Source of the DNA: Bacillota bacterium
GTDB taxonomy: Bacteria > Bacillota > Clostridia > Oscillospirales > Ruminococcaceae
Reading direction: 5' to 3'
Assembly: GCA_023415575.1 (NCBI GenBank)
Contig: JAEZKF010000028.1
Location: 62,001-126,000 of the forward strand
DNA: 64,000 bases
The notes below the pieces were generated by a model, which ran no database searches, was not told the origin of the DNA, and worked only from the letters and a program-made list of their open reading frames with translations. Shown piece by piece: positions 33,513-41,658 of the stretch (position 1 is its first letter; every line of letters begins with the position of its first letter). A program made the position numbers and the translations under genes.

Positions 33513-35402
33513 TTACTGCTTGTCTACCATCAGCTCGCAGATTGCGCTAGAAAACGCGGTGGGGTCGTCTACCGGCATACCTTCGATAAGCAGGGCTTGG
33601 TTATACAAGAGCTTTGTATAGGTAGAGAGCTTATCGCTGTTATCCTTGTGAAGCTTTGTAAGCACCTCAAAAATGGGATGAGATGGGTTGATTTCAAGTA
33701 CACGCGAGGCTTTTATCTTCTGCTCGGTAGGCATTGCGTTGAGCACCTTTTCCATCTCAAGCGAAATCTCGCCTTCGCTTGAGATGCAAACAGGATGAGA
33801 CTTCAGGCGTGTGGAGAGCACAACGCTCTTTACCTTTCCGTCAAGTGCATCACGCATCGCTTCAAACAGGTCTTTGTGCTCTTCGGTTTGCTTTTTAATC
33901 TCCTCTTTTTCTTCCTCGGTGGTGAGGTCTAGGTCATCTGCGGAGATGGATTTAAACTTCTTGCCGTCGTATTCCTCAATCATACGCAGCGCAAACTCAT
34001 CCACATCATCGGTCAGGTAGAGAATATCATAGCCTTTGTCCAACACAAGCTCTGTCTGAGGCATCAGGGAAATCTGATCGATGCTGGAGCCGGCAGCATA
34101 GTAGATATACTCCTGACCTTCCTTCATTGCGTTCTTGTATTCCTCAAACGTAATGAGCTTCTTGTTTACGGCGGAATAGAACAGCAGTAAATCCTTTAAG
34201 TGGTCCTTGTTAGCACCGTAACCGGTATAAGCACCGACCTTAAGCTGCATGCCAAAGCTCTTAAAGAACTTCTCGTAGGTCTCGCGCTCGTCTTTTAGCA
34301 TCTTTAAAAGCTCACTGCGGATCTTCTTATCCAGACTGTTTGCAATCAGCTTAAGCTGACGGTCATGCTGCAGCATCTCGCGCGAGATATTCAGCGACAG
34401 GTCTTGAGAATCGACAAGTCCCTTTACAAAGCTGAAGTAATCGGGCAGTAGGTCTGCGCACTTCTCCATAATTAAAACGCCGCTGGAGTAAAGCTCAAGG
34501 CCCTTTTCGTATTCCTTGGTATAGTAATCAAAGGGGGCTTTACCCGGGATAAACAGCAGGGCGTTGTAGGTAGCGGCACCTTCGGTTTTGCTGTGAATGA
34601 CACGAAGGGGGTCGGTGTAATCGTAGAACTTGTCCTTATAGAAGCGGTTGTACTCCTCAGTAGTGACCTCTTTCTTGTTCTTATTCCATAGGGGTACCAT
34701 GCTGTTGAGTGTCTTATTTTCAACAACCGTTTCATACTCGTCTTTAGTGCCTTCCTTCAGTGTCTCGCGGGACAATTCCATCTTGATGGGGTAACGGATG
34801 TAGTCGGAGTACTTCTTTACAAGGAAGGCGAGACGGTAGGACTCAAGGAACTCATCGTAGTTCTCCTCGCCGGAGTTTTCCTTAATGGTGAGATAGATAT
34901 CAGTACCTACGGTTTCCTTCTCGCAGGGCTCTATCGTATAGCCGTCGGCGCCGGAGGACTCCCAGCGGTAAGCCTGGTCAGAGCCATAAGCACGGGTAAC
35001 GACCGTAACCTTGGAGCTTACCATAAAGGCAGAATAGAAGCCCACGCCAAACTGGCCGATGATGTTGATATCTTCGTTCTCACCGAGCTCCTTTTTAAAC
35101 TTTAGAGAACCACTGCTTGCAATGACACCAAGGTTGTTCTCCAGTTCCTCCTTGGTCATACCGCAACCGTTATCCGACACCGTGAGAAGGCGTTTATCTT
35201 TATCAATTGCCAGCTGAATGCAGAAATCCTCGCGGGTAAGTCCGACGCCGGGGTCAGTGAGTGAACGGAAATAGAGCTTGTCTATTGCGTCACTGGCATT
35301 GGATATCAGTTCACGCAGGAAGATCTCCTTATGCGTGTAGATGGAGTTGATCATTAGATCCAATAGACGTTTCGACTCCGCCTTAAACTGTTTCTTTGCC
35401 AT
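33513..35402 (-). CDS. htpG: Hsp90-family chaperone HtpG
   Basis: A complete HtpG of 629 residues. The ATPase domain shows IYTHKEIFLRELISNASDAIDKL, DNGCGMTKEEL and GQFGVGFYSAFMV; the middle domain has the catalytic-Arg region SLNISREMLQHDRQL; the C-terminal dimerisation part is intact. It assists folding of client proteins under stress. The start codon is preceded by GAGGTGA, and a consensus promoter with a CIRCE element lies upstream, so heat induction through HrcA is expected. Single-gene unit. Confidence 0.97.
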   Translation of the reverse strand: MAKKQFKAESKRLLDLMINSIYTHKEIFLRELISNASDAIDKLYFRSLTDPGVGLTREDFCIQLAIDKDKRLLTVSDNGCGMTKEELENNLGVIASSGSLKFKKELGENEDINIIGQFGVGFYSAFMVSSKVTVVTRAYGSDQAYRWESSGADGYTIEPCEKETVGTDIYLTIKENSGEENYDEFLESYRLAFLVKKYSDYIRYPIKMELSRETLKEGTKDEYETVVENKTLNSMVPLWNKNKKEVTTEEYNRFYKDKFYDYTDPLRVIHSKTEGAATYNALLFIPGKAPFDYYTKEYEKGLELYSSGVLIMEKCADLLPDYFSFVKGLVDSQDLSLNISREMLQHDRQLKLIANSLDKKIRSELLKMLKDERETYEKFFKSFGMQLKVGAYTGYGANKDHLKDLLLFYSAVNKKLITFEEYKNAMKEGQEYIYYAAGSSIDQISLMPQTELVLDKGYDILYLTDDVDEFALRMIEEYDGKKFKSISADDLDLTTEEEKEEIKKQTEEHKDLFEAMRDALDGKVKSVVLSTRLKSHPVCISSEGEISLEMEKVLNAMPTEQKIKASRVLEINPSHPIFEVLTKLHKDNSDKLSTYTKLLYNQALLIEGMPVDDPTAFSSAICELMVDKQ

Positions 35403-35422
35403 TGAATCACCTCAACAATGTA

Positions 35423-35449
35423 TTAGCACTCGATGTGTTCGAGTGCTAA
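35423..35449. promoter_or_regulatory. CIRCE operator (HrcA binding site)
   Basis: TTAGCACTC, nine bases, GAGTGCTAA: the full consensus of the CIRCE heat-shock operator, perfect in both arms. It overlaps the expected transcription start of htpG. Confidence 0.95.
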
Positions 35450-35453
35450 TATT

Positions 35454-35482
35454 ACTATATAATAACTGTATCTATTTTTCAA
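35454..35482 (-). promoter_or_regulatory. Promoter of htpG
   Basis: On the minus strand TTGAAA (35477-35482), 17-base spacer, TATAGT (35454-35459). CIRCE follows at the start point. Confidence 0.75.
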
Positions 35483-35513
35483 GTGTTTTTGGGAAAAAAC
35501 AAGGTGGGTACGG

Positions 35514-36755
35514 TTACGTCGGGTAACCAATTTCGATTAGATATTCGCTGTACAGGTCGCGGGATGCAGCAAACCGCTCGGTCGCGTGCTTATTGAAGAT
35601 TGTTTGATAATCTTTAATATGATAAAAGTCCTGCGAAAGGGCAAACAGATGATAAAGCAGGGTGATAAAAACCGTACAGCCGACTGCAAACCCAAACAAA
35701 ATCCTCGCATCCTTTACCCGTGTGGATTGTTCTTTTAGCTTATTTCGAACGACATTCTTTTGCGTGCCTTTTAGCAGCCGCAGCTTTTCGCGTTCAATTC
35801 GGTAATCGCTCAACTCTTTCTCGCTTGGCAGAAGGGTGCACAGCATGTTGGGTATAAGAACGATAGCATATAGGAAAAAGTAGATGCTAAGCCGCTCTAC
35901 AATATAAACCCTTGCTATAAATAGCGAAATAATGGCAGCGTACATCATGAAGTTGATGGCGACGTTGTTATCCCGAGACTCGCGTAAAAGCCTGCCTTTA
36001 AAGCTCCACACCACTAAAAAAGCAATAAAGGGAAAGACGCCGTAGATTAGTGAGGACCCTTGCCCAAAAGGCGAATCGGGCGAATAACCCTGATAGACGT
36101 ACTGAGTAACAATTTCAAGGATAGAAGGGGCAAAGATAAACCCAACCAATGATATGGCAAAAACAGCAAGGAAGGTTTTGTAGTTAAACGGAATCTGAGC
36201 AAGCAGGTAAAAGGGGAGCATGATAAGAGCAGAGTTGTGAATAGATGTTGCAATCAACACCAGCAGCAGATAAGGCAAGAACCGACGCTTTTGGATATAT
36301 CGTACTGCCAAAGAGCAGATAACAGCAGCCAGTAGCTGCCGAATCAGGCTGAGCGACCAGTAATAGAAAAGCATGGTCATATATAAGACCACACTTAAAA
36401 AGGGAAGTTGGGACTCCCGATAAATTAACAGCATAACAAGCGCCGTGGTCAAAAATGCAACAACGGCATAGAACCATTGAAAGTGGTTGGTGAAAAGTTG
36501 CACAATCTTTATAAGTAAAATAAACCCCGGTTCATACCGGTGCTGTGACTGGGATAGGTCGCTAACCTCAATGAAGATGTGCATATAGTTGTAGTAATCA
36601 TCGCCGACCTCATAACGAATCGCGCTGATGCCGGCCAGTACTATCAACGAAATGAAAAGGAAAACAAGGGTTTTAGTTTTGGTTTGACCCGTGCAGTAAA
36701 GTGCGATGCCAAGGGCCAGCAAAAAGCCCATAGCGATATAATATACGCTTGTCAC
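35514..36755 (-). CDS. EpsG-like polysaccharide polymerase membrane protein
   Basis: Multi-pass membrane protein of about 413 residues with roughly ten TM helices. Family marks are the early YEVGDDYYNYMHIF, HRYEPGFILLIKIVQLF and the HNSALIMLPFYLLA loop. EpsG-type proteins are thought to polymerise or help export polysaccharide repeat units. I choose the GTG at 36755, seven bases after GGGGGGAGGG; the frame continues upstream through the ribosome-binding site. A charged loop (about residues 300-345) is cytoplasmic. No other exopolysaccharide gene is adjacent, which is unusual. It follows the DUF4430 gene by 98 bases. Confidence 0.82.
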   Translation of the reverse strand: MTSVYYIAMGFLLALGIALYCTGQTKTKTLVFLFISLIVLAGISAIRYEVGDDYYNYMHIFIEVSDLSQSQHRYEPGFILLIKIVQLFTNHFQWFYAVVAFLTTALVMLLIYRESQLPFLSVVLYMTMLFYYWSLSLIRQLLAAVICSLAVRYIQKRRFLPYLLLVLIATSIHNSALIMLPFYLLAQIPFNYKTFLAVFAISLVGFIFAPSILEIVTQYVYQGYSPDSPFGQGSSLIYGVFPFIAFLVVWSFKGRLLRESRDNNVAINFMMYAAIISLFIARVYIVERLSIYFFLYAIVLIPNMLCTLLPSEKELSDYRIEREKLRLLKGTQKNVVRNKLKEQSTRVKDARILFGFAVGCTVFITLLYHLFALSQDFYHIKDYQTIFNKHATERFAASRDLYSEYLIEIGYPT

Positions 36756-36853
36756 ACCAAACCCTCCCCCCAATAAGTCGGCAAATGATTACCGTATTAT
36801 TATGGGCGAAAGGTAGAAGAACAATCACAAAAATCAAAATGCAAGGAGAGGCA

Positions 36854-37276
36854 CTATTCTGCACGTTCGGTTACATAGACCCACTCTACCGTATCTTGGT
36901 CAGATAGTGTGTAGGCACCGCAGCTAGTACTCGGCAGACTGTCATAGCCGCTAACATAGTAGACCCAGCCGCTTTGCGGACCGTAATCAAACTCGTATAG
37001 ATTTGCGATACCCTTGACATAAGCGGTCATTCCGGTTCCCGAATAGTCAAGGCGGATGTCGTTTTCCTTTGCAGCACGCACTAACACATCCAGCACGGTT
37101 TCGTTCTCATACAGGCCTATCTCGGTTTCGGGCAGAATGATTTCATTATCATATCCCGTAATGCGGACGTACACCGTCATGGGGGCCCCGTCACTGAGAC
37201 GCACGGTATTTGCGCAGCCGCAGAGCAAAAGCAGCATGCATAAAATCAGTGTGATAATGACCTGGTATCGCTTCAT
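36854..37276 (-). CDS. DUF4430 domain lipoprotein (transcobalamin C-domain-like)
   Basis: A 140-residue lipoprotein: basic start, hydrophobic stretch, then LLCGC with the candidate lipidated Cys at residue 21 (a Cys at -2 is unusual). The rest is one DUF4430 domain, a small beta-rich fold, with TVLDVLVRAAKENDI and the signature QSGWVYYVSGYDS. DUF4430 is related to the C-terminal beta domain of vertebrate transcobalamin and intrinsic factor. The gene directly upstream encodes an alpha/alpha-toroid surface protein, the other half of that architecture. Ligand is unknown; corrinoid is one hypothesis. Confidence 0.85.
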   Translation of the reverse strand: MKRYQVIITLILCMLLLLCGCANTVRLSDGAPMTVYVRITGYDNEIILPETEIGLYENETVLDVLVRAAKENDIRLDYSGTGMTAYVKGIANLYEFDYGPQSGWVYYVSGYDSLPSTSCGAYTLSDQDTVEWVYVTERAE

Positions 37277-37346
37277 ATTTCGACAGCCGACTTTCTGTTT
37301 TGATTAGATTCTAAGGCAGCACGTAACACTTGGTTGCTGCTAATGT

Positions 37347-38441
37347 CTATATATCCTGTTGGTCTGCGTTATCTGGGCCTAAACTCTCTTTGCCACTTGT
37401 ATTTTTCCGTTTTTTGAATGCGTAGTCACCCATCTTGCGGACAAGGATTAGGAGAAAGTAGATGAGAAGGACAGCGCCTATCGTCATAAGGACAAAGGTT
37501 ATTGAAATCCCGGCAGTATCGGCGGGAGGGGTAACAGCCGCCAGCACAAACGGAGACTTACCAAAGCAAACCGCACCCATTGCCATAATCGCTTGGGTGG
37601 TAGCGATGGAATCTGACCCTCCGCCTAGAACATGTGAAAAGCTGCCGTCACTGCATCGGAAGGAGAGCAAGGCATCGTATATTGAAATACCGTCCTTTGA
37701 AAATTGCTCACCTGAAACGGGTATCCCAAGCGAGATAAGCGCCATAATAACCGATGCGGTGCTCTCACAGGATGGAGTTCCAATGGATGAAAAGGTAGCA
37801 TCTTCGTTTTGAACGCTCATTAGCCATTGGACGGCGTTATCGATGGCGTCCGAAACTTCGCTGTCAGTCGAGTAGCGCGACAAAGCAAGCAGGGCATAGG
37901 CGGTGACGTCTACATCCGCATCTTTTGATTCATCCAGTTGAAAGCCGCCGTCTACAGTTTGAAAGGAGAGGATGGCCTTGCACAGGCTATCACGGTTCCA
38001 TGACGCTCCATCGGGTATTTCGTAGCCGCAGCAGTCAAGCGCAAGCAGTGCAAAGATTGGGCCGCTCGCACCCTGCATGAGCATATCGTCCCAGTTTACA
38101 AGCTGGGTAATCAGGCTTGGTTGTCCGAGCGACGCTGCATCATATCCGCCTGCTGAGGTGCAAAGGATGTCATAGGCAAGGTCGGTGACCTTTGTGTACC
38201 CTTGTTTATTGTTTTCAAGTGCTGTCTTTTTTGACTCGCGCGTAAGTTCGTCCGGAGCGGTGGCACCCGCCGCATTGAGCGCGACAGCAGTCCATCTGCC
38301 GGGGTTATCTGCAAGATATGTAATAGCACCGACCAGCTCAGCCGGCTTTTGGCTTTCACTGCTCTGTGCAAACAGTGACTTAGTATTTGAAAAACACAGG
38401 ATAACTGCTAAAGCAATCACGGCAAAACGGTGTCTTTTCAT
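37347..38441 (-). CDS. Surface-anchored alpha/alpha-toroid protein (prenyltransferase/squalene-oxidase repeats)
   Basis: A protein of about 364 residues: signal peptide (RFAVIALAVILCF), a domain of repeated helical pairs, and a C-terminal TM segment (about residues 310-335) with a basic cytoplasmic tail. The repeats are seen as GPIFALLALDCCGYE, SFQTVDGGFQLDE...VDVTAYALLALSRYS, SVQNEDATF...ESTASVIMALISLGI and SFRCSDGSF...IATTQAIMAMGAV, that is, the QxxDGSF plus A-x-x-ALxxL pattern. The domain is too small and lacks the DxDD motif of a cyclase, so a binding role fits better. It is co-oriented with the DUF4430 lipoprotein gene, 70 bases upstream of it. Confidence 0.83.
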   Translation of the reverse strand: MKRHRFAVIALAVILCFSNTKSLFAQSSESQKPAELVGAITYLADNPGRWTAVALNAAGATAPDELTRESKKTALENNKQGYTKVTDLAYDILCTSAGGYDAASLGQPSLITQLVNWDDMLMQGASGPIFALLALDCCGYEIPDGASWNRDSLCKAILSFQTVDGGFQLDESKDADVDVTAYALLALSRYSTDSEVSDAIDNAVQWLMSVQNEDATFSSIGTPSCESTASVIMALISLGIPVSGEQFSKDGISIYDALLSFRCSDGSFSHVLGGGSDSIATTQAIMAMGAVCFGKSPFVLAAVTPPADTAGISITFVLMTIGAVLLIYFLLILVRKMGDYAFKKRKNTSGKESLGPDNADQQDI

Positions 38442-38524
38442 CAATCTTCAATCCTCTTTTTGAGTTTATGACATCTGAGTCCTTGCGCAAAAAGGCACGG
38501 CAGTAAAGACGCCGTGCGAAAAGG

Positions 38525-39079
38525 TTATAAGCGGCGGAACAGCTTAACACGTACCCACCTGGTATAGAACAATATAATACTCGAAAGAGCAAAATCATAT
38601 AGGACAAAGGTCAGGTTTCCGGCAACTAGAAAGATAGGCAGAGCGTATTGACCGAACTCCTTGAAGCTATCTATGACATACTGCATCTGAAATACATAAA
38701 AGATGAGTGCATAGCAGCCGAAAACACACAGGTTAAATACAGACAGCTTGAGCACCCATTCCACAACGCGGTTTTTGATGTGTTCAATCAATGACTTAAT
38801 TATCGGATAGTGCCCAAAGAAGAACAGATATAATAAAGCGGCCTCGCGGTCGGGTGTAAGCAAGAGCGATAGCAAAGCGGTTGCAGCAAACACCGAGAAG
38901 GCCCATTTGTAACCAAGCTCGATTACAATACAGATAATTAGAGCACCAGCTAATCCAGGAAGGGCATAGGTAGCGATGGGGATGATGCCGGTGCCTACGA
39001 GCAAAATTAGCGAAAGAGCGGTGATGATGCCGCCAAGGGAGACCTTAAAGCTTGTTTTGCTACGGTTAGCAGCAGTCAA
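38525..39079 (-). CDS. Multi-pass membrane protein, ECF S-component-like
   Basis: A 184-residue hydrophobic protein with about five to six TM segments and a basic N-terminus (TAANRSKTSFK) and C-terminus (RWVRVKLFRRL). The opening GGIITALSLILLVGTGIIPIATYALPGLAGALIICIVIELGYKWAF resembles substrate-capture (S) components of ECF vitamin importers, but I see no diagnostic residue. The start is a TTG at 39079 overlapping the end of the J-protein gene by 14 bases, so the two are translationally coupled. If it is an S-component, the ATPases and T-component are encoded elsewhere. Confidence 0.65.
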   Translation of the reverse strand: MTAANRSKTSFKVSLGGIITALSLILLVGTGIIPIATYALPGLAGALIICIVIELGYKWAFSVFAATALLSLLLTPDREAALLYLFFFGHYPIIKSLIEHIKNRVVEWVLKLSVFNLCVFGCYALIFYVFQMQYVIDSFKEFGQYALPIFLVAGNLTFVLYDFALSSIILFYTRWVRVKLFRRL

Positions 39080-39695
39080 TCAAATCACCGCCTAAGCATT
39101 CGCAGCAGCAGTCTGCGTACATCAGCCCGCAGCATAAATCGCAAGGCGAACATCCAACGATTGGCGTTGCATCCATGCGGTATCCGCCGTTTCGCCCGGG
39201 ATAGGTACCGCCCATGCGCTGGTAGTTAAGCGTATTGAGCGCAGCGGCATATTCCGCGTTGGTCGGATTCATTCGGCAGGCGGTGGAAAAATACGTGTAT
39301 GCGCTGTCCAGATATCCTTTTTTGTACTGGATGCTACCCTTTAAAAAATGCCATTCCGCATCACGAGATTGCGGGGGAATACCATCGAGTAGTTCCTCCG
39401 CCTCTACGGTGCGGTTTTCATTTATCAGACGGCGTATGTCCGCAAACTGAGATGCCCCGGAGCTTGAAGAGCCATAGCGGTTGCCCTGATTATAGCCCAA
39501 ACGCCGCATATTCATGATGGTGTCATACGCCTCGTTTATCTCCTTCATCTTCTCTGAGGCGAGATCAGCAAGGGGGTTATCGGCATAGGCATCGGGGTGA
39601 TATTTTTTTGCAAGCTCTCGGTACGCTTCCTTAACCTGTTGGTCGGTTGCGTTGGGGGATACGCCTAGGACTTTATAAGGATCCATCATTTTCAT
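39066..39695 (-). CDS. DnaJ-domain protein with TPR-like region and Cys-rich tail
   Basis: A 209-residue protein. A complete J domain opens it: DPYKVLGVSPNATDQQVKEAYRELAKKYHPD, including the HPD tripeptide that stimulates Hsp70 ATPase. A TPR-like helical pair follows (DAEWHFLKGSIQYKKGYLDSAYTYFSTACRMNPTNAEYAAAL). The last about 30 residues are packed with Cys (GCSPCDLCC, ADCCCECL, DCC; ten Cys). This tail could bind metal or palmitoyl-like groups. Exact start among the clustered Met codons (39695-39686) is uncertain. It precedes the membrane-protein gene with overlap and follows a DUF5685 gene, a pairing seen in other Clostridia as far as I recall. Confidence 0.88.
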   Translation of the reverse strand: MKMMDPYKVLGVSPNATDQQVKEAYRELAKKYHPDAYADNPLADLASEKMKEINEAYDTIMNMRRLGYNQGNRYGSSSSGASQFADIRRLINENRTVEAEELLDGIPPQSRDAEWHFLKGSIQYKKGYLDSAYTYFSTACRMNPTNAEYAAALNTLNYQRMGGTYPGRNGGYRMDATPIVGCSPCDLCCGLMYADCCCECLGGDLIDCC

Positions 39696-39799
39696 CCAAT
39701 CTGCCGCTGTGTTTCGGCGTGCAAAGCTATTATATATTATCCCTTATCATACACAGTAAAATGATAAGGTGAAAAAATCTTATTATTTAAAATGAAATG

Positions 39800-40675
39800 T
39801 CATCCTTGGCTTTTATCAATACGGTCACAAACCCTTGCGAGCGCAGCCGGCAGACCTAGAAAGACAATGTTCTCAAGGATATTACCATATTGGTATAGAG
39901 TAAGCAGCTGAAAGGCCTTTGTCATTTCGCCGAGGGTGAGGCGTAAAGAAGCAACAGCCTGTTCTTTTATAGCGGCAAATGAATCGTCTGATAATGGTGC
40001 TGTGTCGGATGACTCCAGAAAGGGGTTGTAGTTTTTGTGCTTGTAATCATCTTCTAAGTCATCCAGCGCATCAATGAGGTAAACCCAACGCCCGAGCAGA
40101 TAGCCAAATCGGGACAGAACACGCTGCTCGCGCTCATTGTTTGAGAGCATGGTGCATATGCTTGAGAGAGCGGACGCAGTAGGGTCAGCAGCATCGTCGA
40201 TGTTCCTGAAACCCTGTCGTTCAAGGGACGTTTGCCGTTTCATCATATCGCATAGCAGTTCGTCAAGGTTTGGATAGAGGCGTTTTGCACGCCGCCTTGC
40301 GAATGCTGTTAATGGCCGAAGCAAAAGAGATACGGTCTTATCTAAAATATTGCCGTCGTTATAGTTATCCTCGTTCTTGTAATAAACCATCAGCATCGCG
40401 GCACAAGCAGTCAGCTGCAACTGCTCATTATTCTGACAGCACAGACGCTTGTTAAACGGGTGCATGATACAGCGCTGCTTGGATGCACAAACCGGCTTAT
40501 CAGACAGCCCCATGCTTAATAAGGCAAGAAAGGTAAAGTCATAGTTCAGTGTCAGCCGCGCAAAGGGGCCGAAAAACCGTCCGAGAGATTTGCACAGCCC
40601 ACAGTATACCGAACGGTAGGCTTCGTAATCTTTGATTTTCAGTTCCGGTTTGAGCGGTCTGATATAACCGAACAA
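39800..40675 (-). CDS. DUF5685 family protein
   Basis: A 291-residue protein starting at TTG, with AAAGGTGATGAA upstream. It matches the DUF5685 family: FGYIRPLKPELKIKDYEAYRSVYCGLCKSLG at the N-terminus, then a CASKQRCIMHPFNKRLCCQN Cys cluster, then a helical body with LGRWVYLIDALDDLEDDYKHKNYNPF, an Asp-rich motif like those of all-helical prenyl or phytoene-synthase folds. Function is not known. Cys pairs CGLC and CC suggest metal binding. It is the first gene of the minus-strand group ending near 35.5 kb. Confidence 0.85.
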   Translation of the reverse strand: MFGYIRPLKPELKIKDYEAYRSVYCGLCKSLGRFFGPFARLTLNYDFTFLALLSMGLSDKPVCASKQRCIMHPFNKRLCCQNNEQLQLTACAAMLMVYYKNEDNYNDGNILDKTVSLLLRPLTAFARRRAKRLYPNLDELLCDMMKRQTSLERQGFRNIDDAADPTASALSSICTMLSNNEREQRVLSRFGYLLGRWVYLIDALDDLEDDYKHKNYNPFLESSDTAPLSDDSFAAIKEQAVASLRLTLGEMTKAFQLLTLYQYGNILENIVFLGLPAALARVCDRIDKSQG

Positions 40676-40837
40676 TTCATCACCTTTTTCGGCGCTTTAG
40701 GTTAATTCTATTGCGATTTATCTTGATTTTACTGTTTTTTATTGGTCAATTCAATTAAGAATCTGTAAATAATACGTTGAAGTGTCAAAGCCCCGCCTGC
40801 ATTATCAGTAAATTTCAAAAATTGATGACGGTCGATG

Positions 40838-40866
40838 TTGATAAATGGTTCATTTTTTGATAGTAT
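40838..40866 (+). promoter_or_regulatory. Promoter of mntP
   Basis: TTGATA (40838-40843), 17-base spacer, TAGTAT (40861-40866) with extended -10 TGA. No yybP-ykoY manganese riboswitch is recognised in the 48-base leader. Confidence 0.5.
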
Positions 40867-40914
40867 TTAAAGATGTTGATTATTAGTCGGGCTCTGAGAG
40901 GATGAGTTTAAATA

Positions 40915-41478
40915 ATGAGTTTATTAACACTCCTAATCATGGCGGTTGGCCTTGCGATGGATGCCTTTGCGGTCTCGGTCAGCAATGGTATGTGTACCGA
41001 TAAAAAGGGGATACGGTGGGCTTTGCCGTTTGCTTTGGCCTTTGGTATTGCACAGGGAGTTATGCCGCTTTTGGGTTGGTTGGCCGGGCAGGCCTTTGCT
41101 TCTGTGATTCAACGGGTTGATCACTGGATTGCTCTGGTTGTTCTCGTATTTATCGGTGCAAAGATGATATACGAAAACCGAAGCAAAACCGATTCCTGTG
41201 AAGTGAATAATAAAGAACTAACTGCTAAAAAAATCATCATTCAGGCTATTGCAACCAGCATTGACGCCCTTGCCGTTGGTGTAAGCCTAGCGGCGATGAA
41301 TGTCAGCATTCTTTATTCCGCATCGGTAATCTCTGTTATCACATTTGTGCTTTGTATGATTGGGGCAAATCTCGGAACCCGTATCGGACTACTGCTGGAG
41401 GACAAGGCGGAGATCTTCGGGGGCGTCATATTGATACTGATTGGTTTGAAAATCTTTGTAGAAGATATGTGGTTTTAG
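40915..41478 (+). CDS. mntP: Manganese efflux pump MntP
   Basis: A 187-residue membrane protein with six TM helices in two repeats. Each half carries the metal-binding motif: AVGLAMDAFAVSVSNG (Asp in TM1) and AIATSIDALAVGVSLA (Asp in TM4), the MntP/DUF204 pattern. It exports Mn2+ under excess. The start at 40915 follows GAGAGGATGAG. Monocistronic; the next gene has its own promoter. Confidence 0.94.
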   Translation: MSLLTLLIMAVGLAMDAFAVSVSNGMCTDKKGIRWALPFALAFGIAQGVMPLLGWLAGQAFASVIQRVDHWIALVVLVFIGAKMIYENRSKTDSCEVNNKELTAKKIIIQAIATSIDALAVGVSLAAMNVSILYSASVISVITFVLCMIGANLGTRIGLLLEDKAEIFGGVILILIGLKIFVEDMWF

Positions 41479-41522
41479 CAAATCTGCAATAAAGCGCGGC
41501 TGTTTCTTTGGCTTAAAAAACC

Positions 41523-41551
41523 TTGACGAAACGTCCGCGCTATCGTATGAT
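41523..41551 (+). promoter_or_regulatory. Promoter of the sodium:solute symporter gene
   Basis: TTGACG (41523-41528), 17-base spacer, TATGAT (41546-41551). Confidence 0.6.
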
Positions 41552-41658
41552 TAAAACATTCTATTACTTTAAAGCGCAACGCTTTAAACCAATAAACAGC
41601 CGCGGGGTATGAATGGACAACCTTGCCATCTGCGATGCGGCAGAACATGGGTGAGATT

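Noticed and set aside
36755..39066. Cobalamin riboswitch in the DUF4430/toroid cluster
   Set aside because: Intergenic gaps here are 70 to 100 bases, too short for the element, and no B12-box is seen.
40676..40914. yybP-ykoY manganese riboswitch upstream of mntP
   Set aside because: A promoter is found only about 50 bases before the start codon, leaving no room for the element, and its conserved loops are not recognised.
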